Shown here: one piece after another, positions 49,330 through 61,065 of the stretch
How positions within the stretch are numbered: position 1 is the first letter of the stretch
Layout: every line of letters starts with the position of its first letter
Assembly (NCBI GenBank): GCA_030686995.1
Contig: CM060709.1
Coordinates: forward strand, 304,249,357-304,313,356
Direction: 5' to 3'
Length of the DNA: 64,000 nt
DNA from: Artemisia argyi
Taxonomy: Eukaryota > Streptophyta > Magnoliopsida > Asterales > Asteraceae
The notes under the pieces: generated by a model
The model's input: only the letters and a program-made list of their open reading frames with translations
What the model was told of the DNA's origin: nothing
Database searches by the model: none
Program-made: the position numbers and the translations under genes

Positions 49330-52011
49330 GCTGGATTAGATGATGAATCAGATGTTACTCAGAACCAAAACACAACATCTTTCCAACAACTAACTCTCAC
49401 AAACAGTAATGCCAAATTCCCATACCGTAAGAATGCAGAGGAATATGAATTGTGGGCTATGAAAATGTAAAATTGGATCACCAATATTGACTGGAAACTT
49501 TGGGAAGTTGTCCGTAAGGGTAACAGCTTGAAGAAACACGTCAAAGATGCTGATGGGTTTGTTACCATTATGGGTCCTAAAATTGCTGAAGAAGTACTAG
49601 TTGTTCAGAGAGAGAATAAAGTTAGAACTATTCTCCTTCAGGCTATACCAGATGATCACATGGGTGACTTTCACTTCATGGAAGATGCTAAGGACATATG
49701 GATGGCAATCAAGGCTAGGTTTGGTGGGAACGAAGAGTCAAGGAGGATGAATAAATCCTTGCTGAAACAGCAGTTTCAAGAATTCCAAATATCTGAGGAA
49801 GAAGGCATCCATAAGGGATATGACAGGTTCCATAGGATTTTGAGTCAATTAAATCAGCTGAAGGCTAGACCTGACAATGAGGATTGCAATGCTAAGTTCC
49901 TAAGATCTTTGCCACCATCTTGGTTGCAAGTAAGCATTGCACTGAAAGCTAAAGGTGGATTGGATATGCTCTCTTTTGATGACCTCTACAACAGACTTAA
50001 ATCTCTTGAGCCTGATGGTAGAAGTCCCATTCGTACATCCACTCACTCAGCTTTTGTCAGCACCTCATCTAACCAGATTCCTCATGCCTCAAGCCCATAC
50101 TCCTCAGCATCATCTTCCCACATCACCACTAAATCAAATTCTCAACCACAATCCAGTAACATAATGGAAGATGTACTTCACTCTTTTGCTGCTGATTATG
50201 AATATCAGCAGCAACTTGCTTACGAGGATTTTGAACAGTTGAATCCACTGGATATGGAAGAGATGAACTTGAAGTGGCAGTTGGCAATGATTTCACTAAA
50301 CATCAAGAGGTTTGAGAATAAGTCTGGGAGAAAGTTTGGCTTCAAGGGAAGTGATCCTGCTAGATTTGACAGAAGAAAGGTCAAGTGCTATACTTGTGGT
50401 CAGATGGGTCACTTCTTAAGAGAATGCAAGGATAGGAAGGCTGGTGATGAGGTTAGATGTACTACCTATTAGCATAGTCAAGTTGAAGCTGAAACCTCTA
50501 AAGTTGTATCTTCCAAAGCTTTGGTCACTCTAGATGAACATATCAATTGGACGGTTCATGAGCCTGATGAAGCTTCTAGTTCTGATCAAGTTTCTATGCT
50601 GGCAAGCTGCACTACAGAGGATCAGCATGATCAAGTTGCCTTGATGGGCATCTCTCAGGTACATAACTGTGTTTTTGGTTGTAGTGAAAGATATAATGAA
50701 CTTAAGGAAGCTTATGATGAATTGAAACCCAAATATAATGAATGTTATGTAGAATTTGAGGCTTATAAAGAGGCTTTAAAAACTTTAGAAAGACAAAAAA
50801 TTTGGTTTCAAAAGAATCAGCTTGCTTATGATGAAAAGATAAGGGTGTTAGAAAGTAATTTAGAATGTACTAAGATTGATTTAAGGCGTAATGAGAAAGA
50901 AAAAGCTGATGTAGTTTCAGAAAACCAAGTGTTGAAAGAGAAACTAGATGAGGAAGTAGCTAGACATAAAACATGGTTAATATCAGGTGATAACTTAGCT
51001 AGCTTACTCTATGGTAGTCAATCTGTTAACTCTGGAATAGGTTTAGGTTTTAAGAAGTATGTTGGTTTAAAAGCTAGGAATGATCTAGGTAAAACAACAC
51101 CAGCATGAGTAGTTAATTATGTAAAAGAAGGTAGCTTACATGCTGTACCAGGACCTATTAGAGGAGAACATATGCCCACTGACCTTTCCATTACTGTTGA
51201 CTTTGATGGATCACACCATCTTTATGGCAAAAAGTCAAGTGACTTGCCAGACCCTGATTCTAAATCTACTGACTTTGTCTCTTGTTCTGACAGTGACAAG
51301 TTCTCTGACCAAGGGTCTACTACATACACCAGTTGTGATTCAAGTGAAAAGTCAAACCTTCCCAAGACCTCACCCAAGACTCCCCACAAGCCTGTTAGAG
51401 TTACTGCTGATTCCAAGACTGTTTCCTCTGAAGACTTGTCATTTAATTCTTTGCAAAACAATGTTTTTAATTCTGTCAAAAACAATTCTATCAATGTTTG
51501 TGGTTTGAATAATTTTGCATGTCATGGAACATCTTTCACTTTGAATAAATCTTCTAAAAAGAAGAAATGCTTTGTGTGTGGAAGTAAATTTTATTTGATT
51601 AAGGATTGTAATTTTCATAAGCAAAGAATGGGTGTATGTGCCAGTCAAAGGACACCTAGACCAATGTGGAAAAATGTTAATGATATACCATCTTTTGTTC
51701 CACAAGCAACTCATAAAACCAGCAAACACAATTCTGCTGATAAATCTTCTCCTTGGAGAAGATCTGTTGCTAGACCATATGTGAGACCAACTAGTTCTTA
51801 TTTTTAGAATGGTTATTGGCCTAGATATTTTAACTCAATATATGTTTGTGGAGGGTATTGGAATACTGCTGTGAAGCCCTCAGCAGGTTGTTCTTGGACT
51901 AAAAAGGGACATAATTTTCAAAGAAGGCCCAAGAACAATGGTGGATCTTATGCATCTCCATGGCCTAACTCTTATGATCCACAAGGCAGGCTCAAGTCAG
52001 CAATGACTTGA
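49330..52011 (+). pseudogene. Sirevirus-like gag, broken by several stops
   Basis: One reading frame can be followed from about 49330 to 52011 despite in-frame stops at 49468, 50470, 51106 and 51805 and a terminal TGA at 52009. The order is: N-terminal gag (FPYRKNAEEYELWAMKM, then the UBN2-like block with IPDDHMGDFHFMEDAKDIW); a first zinc knuckle CYTCGQMGHFLREC (~50388); a strongly charged coiled coil (50690-50990, KEAYDELKPKYNECYVEFEA...); and a second knuckle CFVCGSKFYLIKDC (~51570), where the expected histidine is a tyrosine. No clear start ATG remains. A long gag with coiled coil is typical of Sireviruses. It is non-functional as it stands. Confidence 0.85.
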
Positions 52012-52060
52012 GTCTCCAATGTGTACTAACATTTTGTATATATTCTTGTTGTTGTTGTAG

Positions 52061-55000
52061 GATCATCCTCTGAAAAGTAAAGAATTAGGAATAGTAGATA
52101 GTGGTTGTTCCAGGAGTATGTCAGGAAATAAGGATAAGATGCATGATTTTGTACCCATAGAAGGAGGAGGCAATGTGACTTTTGGTGGAGGAGATGGTAG
52201 AATCACTGGGAAAGGCACCATCAAAACACCTCTGTTGGATTTTGTGAATGTATACTATGTGAAGGAAGTGCAACATTTCAACTTGTTCTCAGTGTCACAA
52301 ATATGTGACACCAAGAATAAAGTCTTCTTCTCTGAGGATGAATGTCTTGTGCTCTCTAAAGACTTCAAACTTCCAGAAGATACCACAATTCTGCTAAGAG
52401 TTCCTAGAAACAACAATTTGTACACATTCAATTTGAATGATGTCCAACCTGAAGGTGACCTAACATGTTTGGTGGCTAAAGCAACCCTGGATGAATCTAC
52501 AAGATGGCATAGAAGGATGGCTCATGTGAACTTCAAGACCATTAACAAACTTTCTAAATTTGGTCTTGTTCAAGGGCTTCCTTCAAAAGTCTTCACCAAT
52601 GAACATAATTGTGTTGCCTGTAACAAAGGAAAGCAACACAGAGCCTCTTACAAAGCTATTACAGCTGTGAGCACAATCTCAGAACCTCTTCAGTTGCTGC
52701 ACGTAGATCTCTTTGGTCCAACTCAAATCAGCAGTATTGATCATAAGTACTTCTGCTTGGTAATCACTGATGACTATAGCAGGTTTTGTTGGGTATTCTT
52801 TTTGAAAACTAAAGATGAAACATCTCCAATTTTAAAAGAATTCATTACCCTTATTGAAAACCAGCTAAACAAAAAGGTTAAAGGCATTAGGTGTGATAAT
52901 GGGACAGAGTTCAAAAATGTTGTATTAATAGAACTTTGTCAGTCTAAAGGGATAAAAAGGGACTATAGCAATCCAAGAACCCCACAACAAAATGGGGTTG
53001 CTAAAAGAAAGAATAGGACCATAATAGAGGCAGCAAGATCCATGCTTGCAGACTCTAAATTACCCACTATGTTCTGGACTGAAGCAGTAAGCACTGCTTG
53101 TTATGTTTTGAACAGGGTATCCATGACTAGACCTCATTTCAAGACACCTTATGAACTTCTCACTGGGAAAGTTCCTGATATTCATTACCTCAAACCTTTT
53201 GGTTGTCAAGTAACCATTTTGAACACTAGTGATATACTGGGAAAATTTGATGGGAAAGCTGATGAGGGGTATATTGTGGGTTATTCAGCTCATAGTAAGG
53301 CCTATAGGGTTTACAATTTGAATGCTAAAAAGATTGTGGAGACTCTTGACCTGAGGTTCCTAGAAGATAAGCCTAATGTTCAAGGACAAGGTCATGTTTG
53401 GTATTTTGACCTGGATTACTTAACTGATCACTTGGGCTATACTTGATATGTTTCTAACCAAGCTGCAGGTACAAAAGAGTCTCCCACGAACCATGCAGGT
53501 ACCCTGGATGATGACTTAGATAGTGAATCTGAGCAAGATGAACAAACCATTGTTGTACCTTCTTTTCCTCCTAACTCATTGGCAGGTGATAATTCCAAAG
53601 AAACTTCTGATGAGAATGAAGATGAGTCTCACTATGCAAAGGATCTTGCTAGACTCAAGAAGCAAGAGTATGCGGCCACTCAAGAAGCTGAGAGGCTTGG
53701 TGAGAAGTTTCCAAGAGATACTGAGGCTTTACTCAGACAATCAGCTCAAGCAGTCAGTGGAAACCAGGATTCTGCTGACAATTCTATTGAAGGTTCTCCT
53801 GTTTCTTCTGATAGTATCACATCTGCTGACAGTCTTGCTACACAATCTCCAATATTCACTGGTGTATCCACAGACTTTGGAAAACCATATACAAGATTTC
53901 CAAGTCCTTCAGATCTTGGTCATCACCAACCCAAAGCTGGTATCTTCAACTCCTCTTCCTATGACAGTGAATTTGGACCCACAGTGAACAATCTTGACAC
54001 CACAATTGATGTCAACCCTATTGCAACAAAAAGGATAAACATTGATCATCCTCAATAAAAGATTCTTGGAGATCCAAAAGCTCTTTTTAGAACTAGAAGT
54101 ACTGTAAAGAGTACTAAGTATGGTGAAGTTGCTTTTATTTCCTATGTCTCAAATCAACAAATGGACAATCATACAGACTTTCAACATTGTTTTCTTTCTC
54201 AAATGGAGCCAACCAGTGTTTCTCAAGCTCTTGCAGATTCAAGTTGGCTTGAAGCTATGCAAGAAGAGATGCTAAAATTTAAAAATTAGCAGGTTTGGAT
54301 ACTGGTAGCACTACCTGATGGGAAAATTGCTATTGGGACAAAATGGATCTTGAAGAACAAAAGAGATGCAAGGGGTATTGTTGTGAAAAACAGAGCCAGA
54401 TTAGTGGCTCAAGGGTTCAGGCAAGAGGAAGGAATAGATTATGATGAGGTTTTTGCACCAGTTGCTAGAGTTGTGGCCATTAGAATATTCTTGGCCTATG
54501 CATCTTATATGGGATTCACTATATATCAAATGGATGTGAAAGGTGCTTTTCTGTATGGTGAAATTGAAGAGGAGGTTTATGTAACTCAACCCAAAGGCTT
54601 TGAAGACCCAGATCATCCAAATCATGTTTACAAGGTTGTAAAAGCTCTATATGGACTACATCAGGCACCAAGAGCTTGGTATGCTAGGCTTTTTGCATTT
54701 CTGCTGAAGCATGGTTACAGAAGAGGTGCCATTGACAAAACACTCTTTCTAAAGAAAGATTCCAGAGATATCATCCTTGTGCAAGTATATGTGGATGACG
54801 TCATATTTGGCTCCACTAAAGAAGAATGGTGCAGGGAGTTTGATGAATTGATGAAGGGAGAGTTTCAGATGAGTGCTATGGGGGAGCTTACTTTCTTTTT
54901 GGGTTTACAAGTTCAGCAGAAACCTGATGGTATATTTATCAGTCAGGATAAATATGTGAGAGACATGTTGAAGAAGTTTGATATGGAAAATGTCAGAACT

Positions 55001-55634
55001 GCCACTACACCCTATGAAGCTCCAAAACCAAAGAATAATCTTGAACCTGATCCTGTTGTGAATGTTCATTTATACAGATCCATGATTGGTTCATTGATGA
55101 TTTGACAGCTTCTAGGCCTGACATTACATTTGCTGTAAGTGCTTGTTCTAGACACCAGGTTACTCCACTTACTTCCCACTTGAATGAAGTCAGAAAGATC
55201 TTCAAGTACCTCAAAGGCCAACCCAATTTAGGTCTTTGGTACCCAAGAGAAGAAGATTGATTTCTTGGCAATGCAAGAAACAAACTATTGTTGCTACCTC
55301 TACTAATGAAGCAGAGTATGTTGCTGCTGCCAATTGTTGTGGACAGGTTCTATGGATTCAGAATCAATTGCTGGATTATGGGTTTAATTTCATGAATACC
55401 ACAGTTTTCATTGATAATCAAAGTACTAGATGCATTGTTAAAAATCCAGTTTTTCATAATAGAACCAAACATATTGAAATCAGGCACCACTTTATAAGAG
55501 ATGCATATGAAAAACATTTGATTAAAGTGGTTAAGATTCACACAGATGATAATGTGGCAGATTTGTTGACTAAAGCTTTTGATGGACCTAGGTTTCAACA
55601 CTTAGTTGTCCATATTGGGATACTTAACCCTTAA
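52061..55634 (+). pseudogene. Sirevirus-like pol, broken
   Basis: The pol frame opens at 52061, immediately after an in-frame TAG. Protease IVDSGCS has its Asp at 52097. An integrase zinc domain (WHRRMAHVNF...CVACNKGKQH) and core (HVDLFGP, CDNGTEF) follow. The catalytic glutamate of the core is replaced by lysine (AKRKNR; codon 53003-53005). Stops occur at 53444, 54056 and 54287. Reverse transcriptase has [11 protein letters not shown] and YVDDVIFG (~54788). A one-base loss near 55100 shifts the frame. Near 55245 roughly forty residues of RNase H, including the DSDYAG-type catalytic block, are missing. The C-terminus NRTKHIEIRHHFIRD is present to TAA 55634. Pol cannot be active. Confidence 0.9.
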
Positions 55635-55645
55635 CTGCAAAGTTT

Positions 55646-55690
55646 GAGGGGAGACATAAGCCTCAGGGGAGGCATATGCCTCAGGGGAGG
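55646..55690 (+). other. Repeated polypurine boxes after pol
   Basis: GAGGGGAGA followed by two exact copies of CCTCAGGGGAGG (55661-55672 and 55679-55690) at an 18-base period. Multiple polypurine-like motifs are a known Sirevirus feature, though usually near the 3' LTR. Here they directly follow pol. Confidence 0.6.
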
Positions 55691-56196
55691 ACTGTAGTTG
55701 TAAAAGTGTATATTATTGTTTGCTAACACTAACCAACTAATGTTCTTGTAAGTTTTGTTTGTTACTTTGTGTCTGTTTTGCAGAATGCCCTTATGAGTAA
55801 TTGCTGATTTTAAGTTCACCAAGACTGTTGCAATAGGAAAGTGGTCATGTAAGCTTAGAGCTTGTTTCTGCTGAAGAGTAATATATGCAGAGACTCTGTG
55901 TTTCTACTGAAGTAAAATTAAAGAGTTGACAATTGAGAAAAGTTGTTCATTCATTCAAGAAACAATTTACAGCTTACAATCAACTTCTAAATGAAATACA
56001 AGACCATTCCTATACTATGTCTACCAAACTTATACTAGCTCCTATCATCTATTACAAAAGGCTGGTGGATATGCATGACCAGTACGATGAAGAAGCTGAA
56101 GGTGAAAATGGAAAGGAGGGAATGATGATGATGACGAAGAAGATGCTCAAGAACCTAGTTTTATATCTTTGGTCCCTGGCAACATCACACCGTCTT
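55691..56196. other. Spacer after pol; uncertain sense reading frame
   Basis: Contains CTGCTGAAG words like those in the LTR. A sense frame from about 55930 (LRKVVHSFKKQFTAYNQLLNEIQ... to DQYDEEAEGENG), followed one base out of phase by NDDDDEEDAQEPSF, looks partly coding. It overlaps the end of the antisense frame. I cannot decide whether it is real. Confidence 0.3.
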
Positions 56197-56595
56197 CTAC
56201 TCCACCTTCCTTTTTCCCTTACCCATCACCTCTGCCTTCTTGCCTTTTCCCTTGGGTCTATGGTATGAAGCACCAGATCCTGGAGCAGGAAGAACTATCA
56301 CCACTTCCCATGATGTTAGAAGAGATGGATTAGACTTCCTTGGCCTTGGTTAGGATCTCTCTAGTGTGGAAGGAGGGATGAATGGTGGATCTTCATCTTC
56401 ATCCTCTGAAGATTCTTCATCAGAGGTAAAGACAAAAGGAGAGACATATTGTCTCTCAGCAGGAATGGGGCATGGCTTGGTTCACCTCTCTCCAGAGCAT
56501 TCCACATTCTCTCTAGTTCTCTCTCAACGTCTGCATCATCCAAATCCGAAGGAATGTTTGCAGGATCCTCTGATGGTGAGGGACTTGGGGATTTC
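56197..56595 (-). pseudogene. Antisense accessory frame of Copia-2, 3' part
   Basis: Continuation of the frame starting at 60620, after the nested solo LTR. The minus strand from 56595 reads SPSPSEDPANIPSDLDDAD, then VERELERMWNALERGEPSH. A one-base shift near 56468 leads into ERQYVSPFVFTSDEESSEDE, PPFIPPSTLERS, a stop TAA, and then GSGASYHRPKGKGKKAEVMG and a basic end KGKRKVE before TAG (56199-56197). There is an acidic serine-rich middle and a lysine-rich tail, and no known domain. Such antisense extra frames have been described in plant LTR elements, but the function is unknown. Confidence 0.6.
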
Positions 56596-59500
56596 TGATT
56601 GACTCCAAACGGTCAATCTAAATTGACCAGGTAAATGGTCAACTAGGTCAAACTGCCTAAGAGTCAATCTCCGCGGAAGTACAGTGTTTCCCCGGGTCGT
56701 TATGTCCCGACGAGGTGTGATGGTTATCAAACGGATCTGTGATTGGGTGAATCTGGACGGGAAAGGGTTTTATGTTTGATTACACTAAGGAATCTACAAG
56801 GAAATAGCTTAAATAAGCTATATGAACATGATTATAAAACTAGAAAAACCAGAAACGTTTAAAACCTAAAACGCGTACGTTCACGTTTTAAATAACGTAA
56901 ACGTACAAAATAAAACGCGAAAACTGAAATCTGAAAACCCACATGGGGTGAAAATGACTTGATAAAAGAAAATTTTTAGAAAAATAAAACAAATTTTTAC
57001 ACTAATTAATTATTTATTATTAATTAATTACTATTTAATACTAATTATTAATATTTAAATAACTTAAATACAATATAATATTAATTAAATACTAGAAAAG
57101 TGAAAATTATATTTCTAAATTTATAAAATAACTAAAAACAAGTTTTAAAATTAGAAATATGTATTTTTGTCTTTTTGTGATTTTTATATTAATTAATTAC
57201 TAATTAAATATTAATTACCTAATTAAACTATTTTAAATTATAAAAAATAGAAAATGAACAGTAAAAATTCTAGAAAAATTCCTAAAATTATATTATATTA
57301 TATAAAAGCTAGGAAAAATATATAAACTAGGTGTTGCTTTATAAAAACTAATTATGCTATTTAAAACTTAATTATTGATTAATAATTAATAAAACTAAAA
57401 TTAAATCTAATAAATACTAAATGACAAAATAAAAATCTGAGAAATTTACTAAAAATACTTTAACATAAAAGGAAATTAATAAAAATATAAAAATGCTAAG
57501 TGCTTAATAAAAATCTAAAAATTAAAATTAAAATTTAAATAAAATTAAATAGAAACTATCACTTGAAATTAATTTGTTTTTTCTGGATTTTTCTTTTAGA
57601 AAACTATTTTACAACTTAAAACATGAAACTTTTACAAAAACAACTTTTGTGGAAATAAAAAATAAGCACTTTGAGTGCTTATTTGCTTGGCAGTTGACTT
57701 TAGTTGACCAAGGAAGGAAATGAGCTCAAATGAGCTTAAGTGGGGTCCACTAAGGTGAAATATGATCTAAATAAGTTGTGTGGACATGTTTGAGCTAGAA
57801 AAAGCAAAATGGTTTCACAGAATAAGCAAATAAGCCAAGAAAAGCACTTGGCTTTCTTGTTTCAAAGCTGAAAATGGGACAAACTTTTGTGGCTAATTCA
57901 GGTGGGGTCCACAGGGTCCTAGGTCAAACACTTGGTCAAAACATGAAGAGGGGTAGGAAGGGGGTTGAAAGGAACAAAGTTGTGGTTGTGGGGCCCACTG
58001 AGGTGGCCACAATGAGCCACCAAAGGTGGTGGTTTGGCTGTGTAACTGCTGCAGTAGGGGATTCACTTCCTCTGCAAGTGTGTTTGATCCAAGGTGGGGC
58101 CCAGAGGAAAAATGGCAATAATGTAACAAGAGGGGGAAATTGAAGGTGAGCTGGGATATAACAAGACCTGAAAATCACAAGATCTGAAACACAATACAAA
58201 ATTCAAGAAAATTCATGCTAGAAATGAAAAATCTGAGGAAGTGCACATTTGACTTTTCTTATGAACTAGAGATTTGACTTTTATGAACTTTTGGTGATCC
58301 TAGATTACTGGATATGGTGTGTTATGCTAAAATAAGACTATATGGGGCTAAGATAACAACTATTGTACTGAATTAGGGATTTGTGGATCTTAAGTCCCTA
58401 ACAGTTAACTGTTAGGGAACTTGGATGTGGGTTTTGACTTTTTTACAAGTTAAAACTGGTTTTTATGAGTTAAGTGACCTTATAGAACCTAGTGTAACAT
58501 GTAATAACCAAAAACAACTCCTCAAACAGTCTATAACACAGATGGACAGATAACTCCAAACACTCCCTTATATTACACTGAGTTGAGATTTCAAAGCAAA
58601 TGATTGTAATAGACCAAGAAATTGAATATTAAGGACATAATATAATACAATAAGCTTAAACTAACACATAAACATTAATAATTGCAACAAAAGCTCATTA
58701 ATTTCAGATATGCTTTATTAGGCAGTTTAGAACCAAATTTAGCATAAGTTAATCAAATGAACCATAGAGCAAATAAACACATGCAAACTACTTAATTATA
58801 CTTAAATAAACATTAAATATAAAAAAATAAGTAGACATAAACACTAATACAGTAAAGAGCAAAATAAGAAATTATAAGCTTACAAATGATCTATGGTGAG
58901 AACAATGGAACCATGACCAAGAACCACTTATAAGTTTCCCATGAAACCTCTAACCCAGGGTCATCAATAAGCCACCTTGCTTCCAGCTTCTTGATCATAA
59001 CCTGTGATCTTTATTTTATTTTTATTATTTTTTTATATTTTTCTTTTTCTGTGTATTTCTAGAATTACTTGCTGAAATTGATTTTTAATTGCTAAAACAA
59101 ACTTATAAACACTTATCAGAGATGATATGAGTCCACAAGATCCTTAAATAACAACTTGTACCAACAGTAAGGCAAACATGAGATTTCAAATAAAAATAGC
59201 GAAATTGGACATTCAATTGAAACTGATTGAAATTTATACAAAAAATTGATTAGGATACACTGAAATACTGATTACAAACTTTTGAAACAAAGAAATACAC
59301 TTGAAATTTAAATTATACTAAAAACGATATTACCTAAAACTAAAACTAAAACTAATTTTCTAACTAACTCATTTTGCTCCTTCTTTCTTCTTTCTTATAG
59401 CTCAGTGTGGGTCCCAGGAGTCTTTCCCAGCAATAATATTATCAATTGGACAAGTCTTGTCCTTTCCATCAATTTGGCGGGAAAATTATTTTTGGCAGGT

Positions 59501-60499
59501 GGTGGTTTTGCTTGTGAGATTTGTGGGAATTAATTGGGTTTTGGAGTGTTGTGGTTTGGAAGGGGGGACAAGGAATGGGTTTAGTGAGCTGGAGGTGAGG
59601 AGAGGTTGAGTGTGGAAGGTATTTGCAGGGGGCTAGTGGGAAGGGAGGTGGATGTTTGACTTTTGTTGACTAGAGGGAGTATAAAAACGGGGGTGAGGGT
59701 GTTGACCTGGTTTGACCGGGGTGTTTGTTTTATTTATTTGTTGTGTGGGCTGGGAAGGAAATGGGCCAAGGGATTTGGTTTTGGGCTTGGTGAGGGTGGA
59801 TTAGGTATTAGGTATTTGGATTGGGTTTTGTTGTAATATTAAGGATCCATTTGGTTTATTCATTTTACAAGGACCATATTTGTAAATTCTGAAAATGCAA
59901 GGGCTGCATTTGCCAAACTGCCAAACCTGTTACAAGGGTAAAACATGCCAAATTTCAATAGTCCAAGGTTTAAAAATATAATTTTCCATTTTTGGTCCTT
60001 CAAGGACTAAAATTGCAAATTATTGAAACTTGAGGGACCAAAATGTACTTTTCTCCAAACTTTACACCAAGGACTAAAAAATGACTTTTATGACTTCCCA
60101 AGGACCCAAAATGATTTTTCTTTCAAAAATATTTCACCAGGGACCAATCCTACCAAAGTTTGAAACTCTAGGGACCAAAATTGTAAATTTCCAAAACTTT
60201 TGAGATTTTTCACCAAAGGACTAAATATGACAACTTATGATTTTAAAAGGACCTTTGGTGATAATTTTCCATATTTTGAATGACCAGGGACTAAATCTGA
60301 CATTTTATGAAAGTTGGGGGACTGAAACTGCCAATTTTGCAAACTTTGTACGTTTTTCATTTGTTTTTACTCATTTTGCATCTAAAACATATAAAACACA
60401 ATTTTGAAATATTTTCAGTATTTTGATGCATTACTGGGTGTTTTTGTATGTTTTGCAGTTCAGATTTGACCAAAAATGATGAGCTTTTAGCACTCATCA
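56596..60499 (-). mobile_element. Solo LTR related to the Athila/Tat-type Gypsy element (3,904 bp)
   Basis: TG...CA ends (TGATTGACTCC... and ...AGCACTCATCA) sit between two perfect ATTTC copies (56591-56595 and 60500-60504). Its beginning shares the CCCCGGGTCGTTATGTCCCG...GACGAGGTGTGA-like block with the 5 kb LTR (CCTCGGGTCGTATTTCCCAACGAGG). Its end shares TTCAGATTTGAC...AAATGATGAG. AT-rich, AATAAGC-rich and GGGACCAAA-rich blocks also occur in the same order. There is no internal region, so it is the product of LTR-LTR recombination. It lies in the same orientation as the other Gypsy element. A minus-strand TATA-like word lies at about 59395-59402, at the same relative place as in the full element. 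Confidence 0.92.
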
Positions 60500-60620
60500 A
60501 TTTCACATCTTTATTCTTCCTTGATTGGGCACTGGGGGGAAAGTAATAGCTCTAGCCATCACTTGATGATGATGAAGAGGTGGAGGAGGTTAGATCTATT
60601 ATTTCTGGTTTGGATGACAT
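60500..60620 (-). pseudogene. Antisense accessory frame of Copia-2, 5' part
   Basis: On the minus strand ATG at 60620-60618 begins MSSKPEIIDLTSSTSSSSSSDG, followed by an in-frame TAG and then SYYFPPSAQSRKNKDVK up to the solo LTR. Removing the solo LTR with one ATTTC copy joins this frame in phase to SPSPSEDPANIPSD at 56595. The upstream region has a TATA box and a telo-box (see 60655-60720). The reading frame on the plus strand here is closed by stops, so the antisense direction is the better one. Confidence 0.6.
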
Positions 60621-60654
60621 GATTTTGGTGGATAATTGGGATCTGATTGAGAAA

Positions 60655-60720
60655 TTAGGGTTTTGATGATAATTGGGGTAATTGATATCTGTAACATGTG
60701 ATTTTGGGATTATTTTATAG
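60655..60720 (-). promoter_or_regulatory. Candidate promoter of the antisense frame
   Basis: On the minus strand CTATAAAATAATCCC (TATA core about 60719-60712) is followed about 50 bases later by AAACCCTAA (60663-60655), a telo-box common in plant 5' UTRs. The ATG comes 35 bases after that. Spacing is right for a short 5' UTR. Confidence 0.5.
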
Positions 60721-61065
60721 GCGAAGTCAAGGCTTAATGGTAATTAATGTGAGTTGGGTGGCACAGTAAAACTCAAGATATTTACTGAAGATATTTTTAC
60801 TCTTGAGTTGTTTCTGCTGATTGACTTTTTATCAGCAGATTGACCACCATTGCTGCTGAAGGGTTAATTTTGAAATTGGATGGAGCCGCTTTACACGTCA
60901 GATATGGTCAACGATTTGTTCCGATATTCTTGACCATGATTGGGTAACTTCCATTTATAACCTATTTCGCATATCTTCGCTCAAAACTAACTTATTCCCT
61001 CAGCAATCAATTTAAACTCATTTCCCATTTGCATAATTCATAACCGTTTCTCACAATTTCTTCAA
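60721..61065 (+). promoter_or_regulatory. Divergent spacer and candidate promoter of env-like frame
   Basis: The spacer between the two start codons contains an ACACGTCA (G-box/ABRE-like, ~60892), GGTCAA/TTGACC words (~60907, ~60931) and a TATA-like CATTTATAACC (~60953-60963), about 110 bases before ATG 61066. These are weak individual signals; the geometry is what is notable. Confidence 0.35.

Noticed and set aside
49359..49568. Minus-strand frame over the start of Copia-2 gag
   Set aside because: Shadow of gag; no start context or upstream signals.
57874..58199. Frames on both strands around a GGGGCCCACTGAGG-rich stretch
   Set aside because: Located inside the solo LTR and compositional; nothing like a domain.
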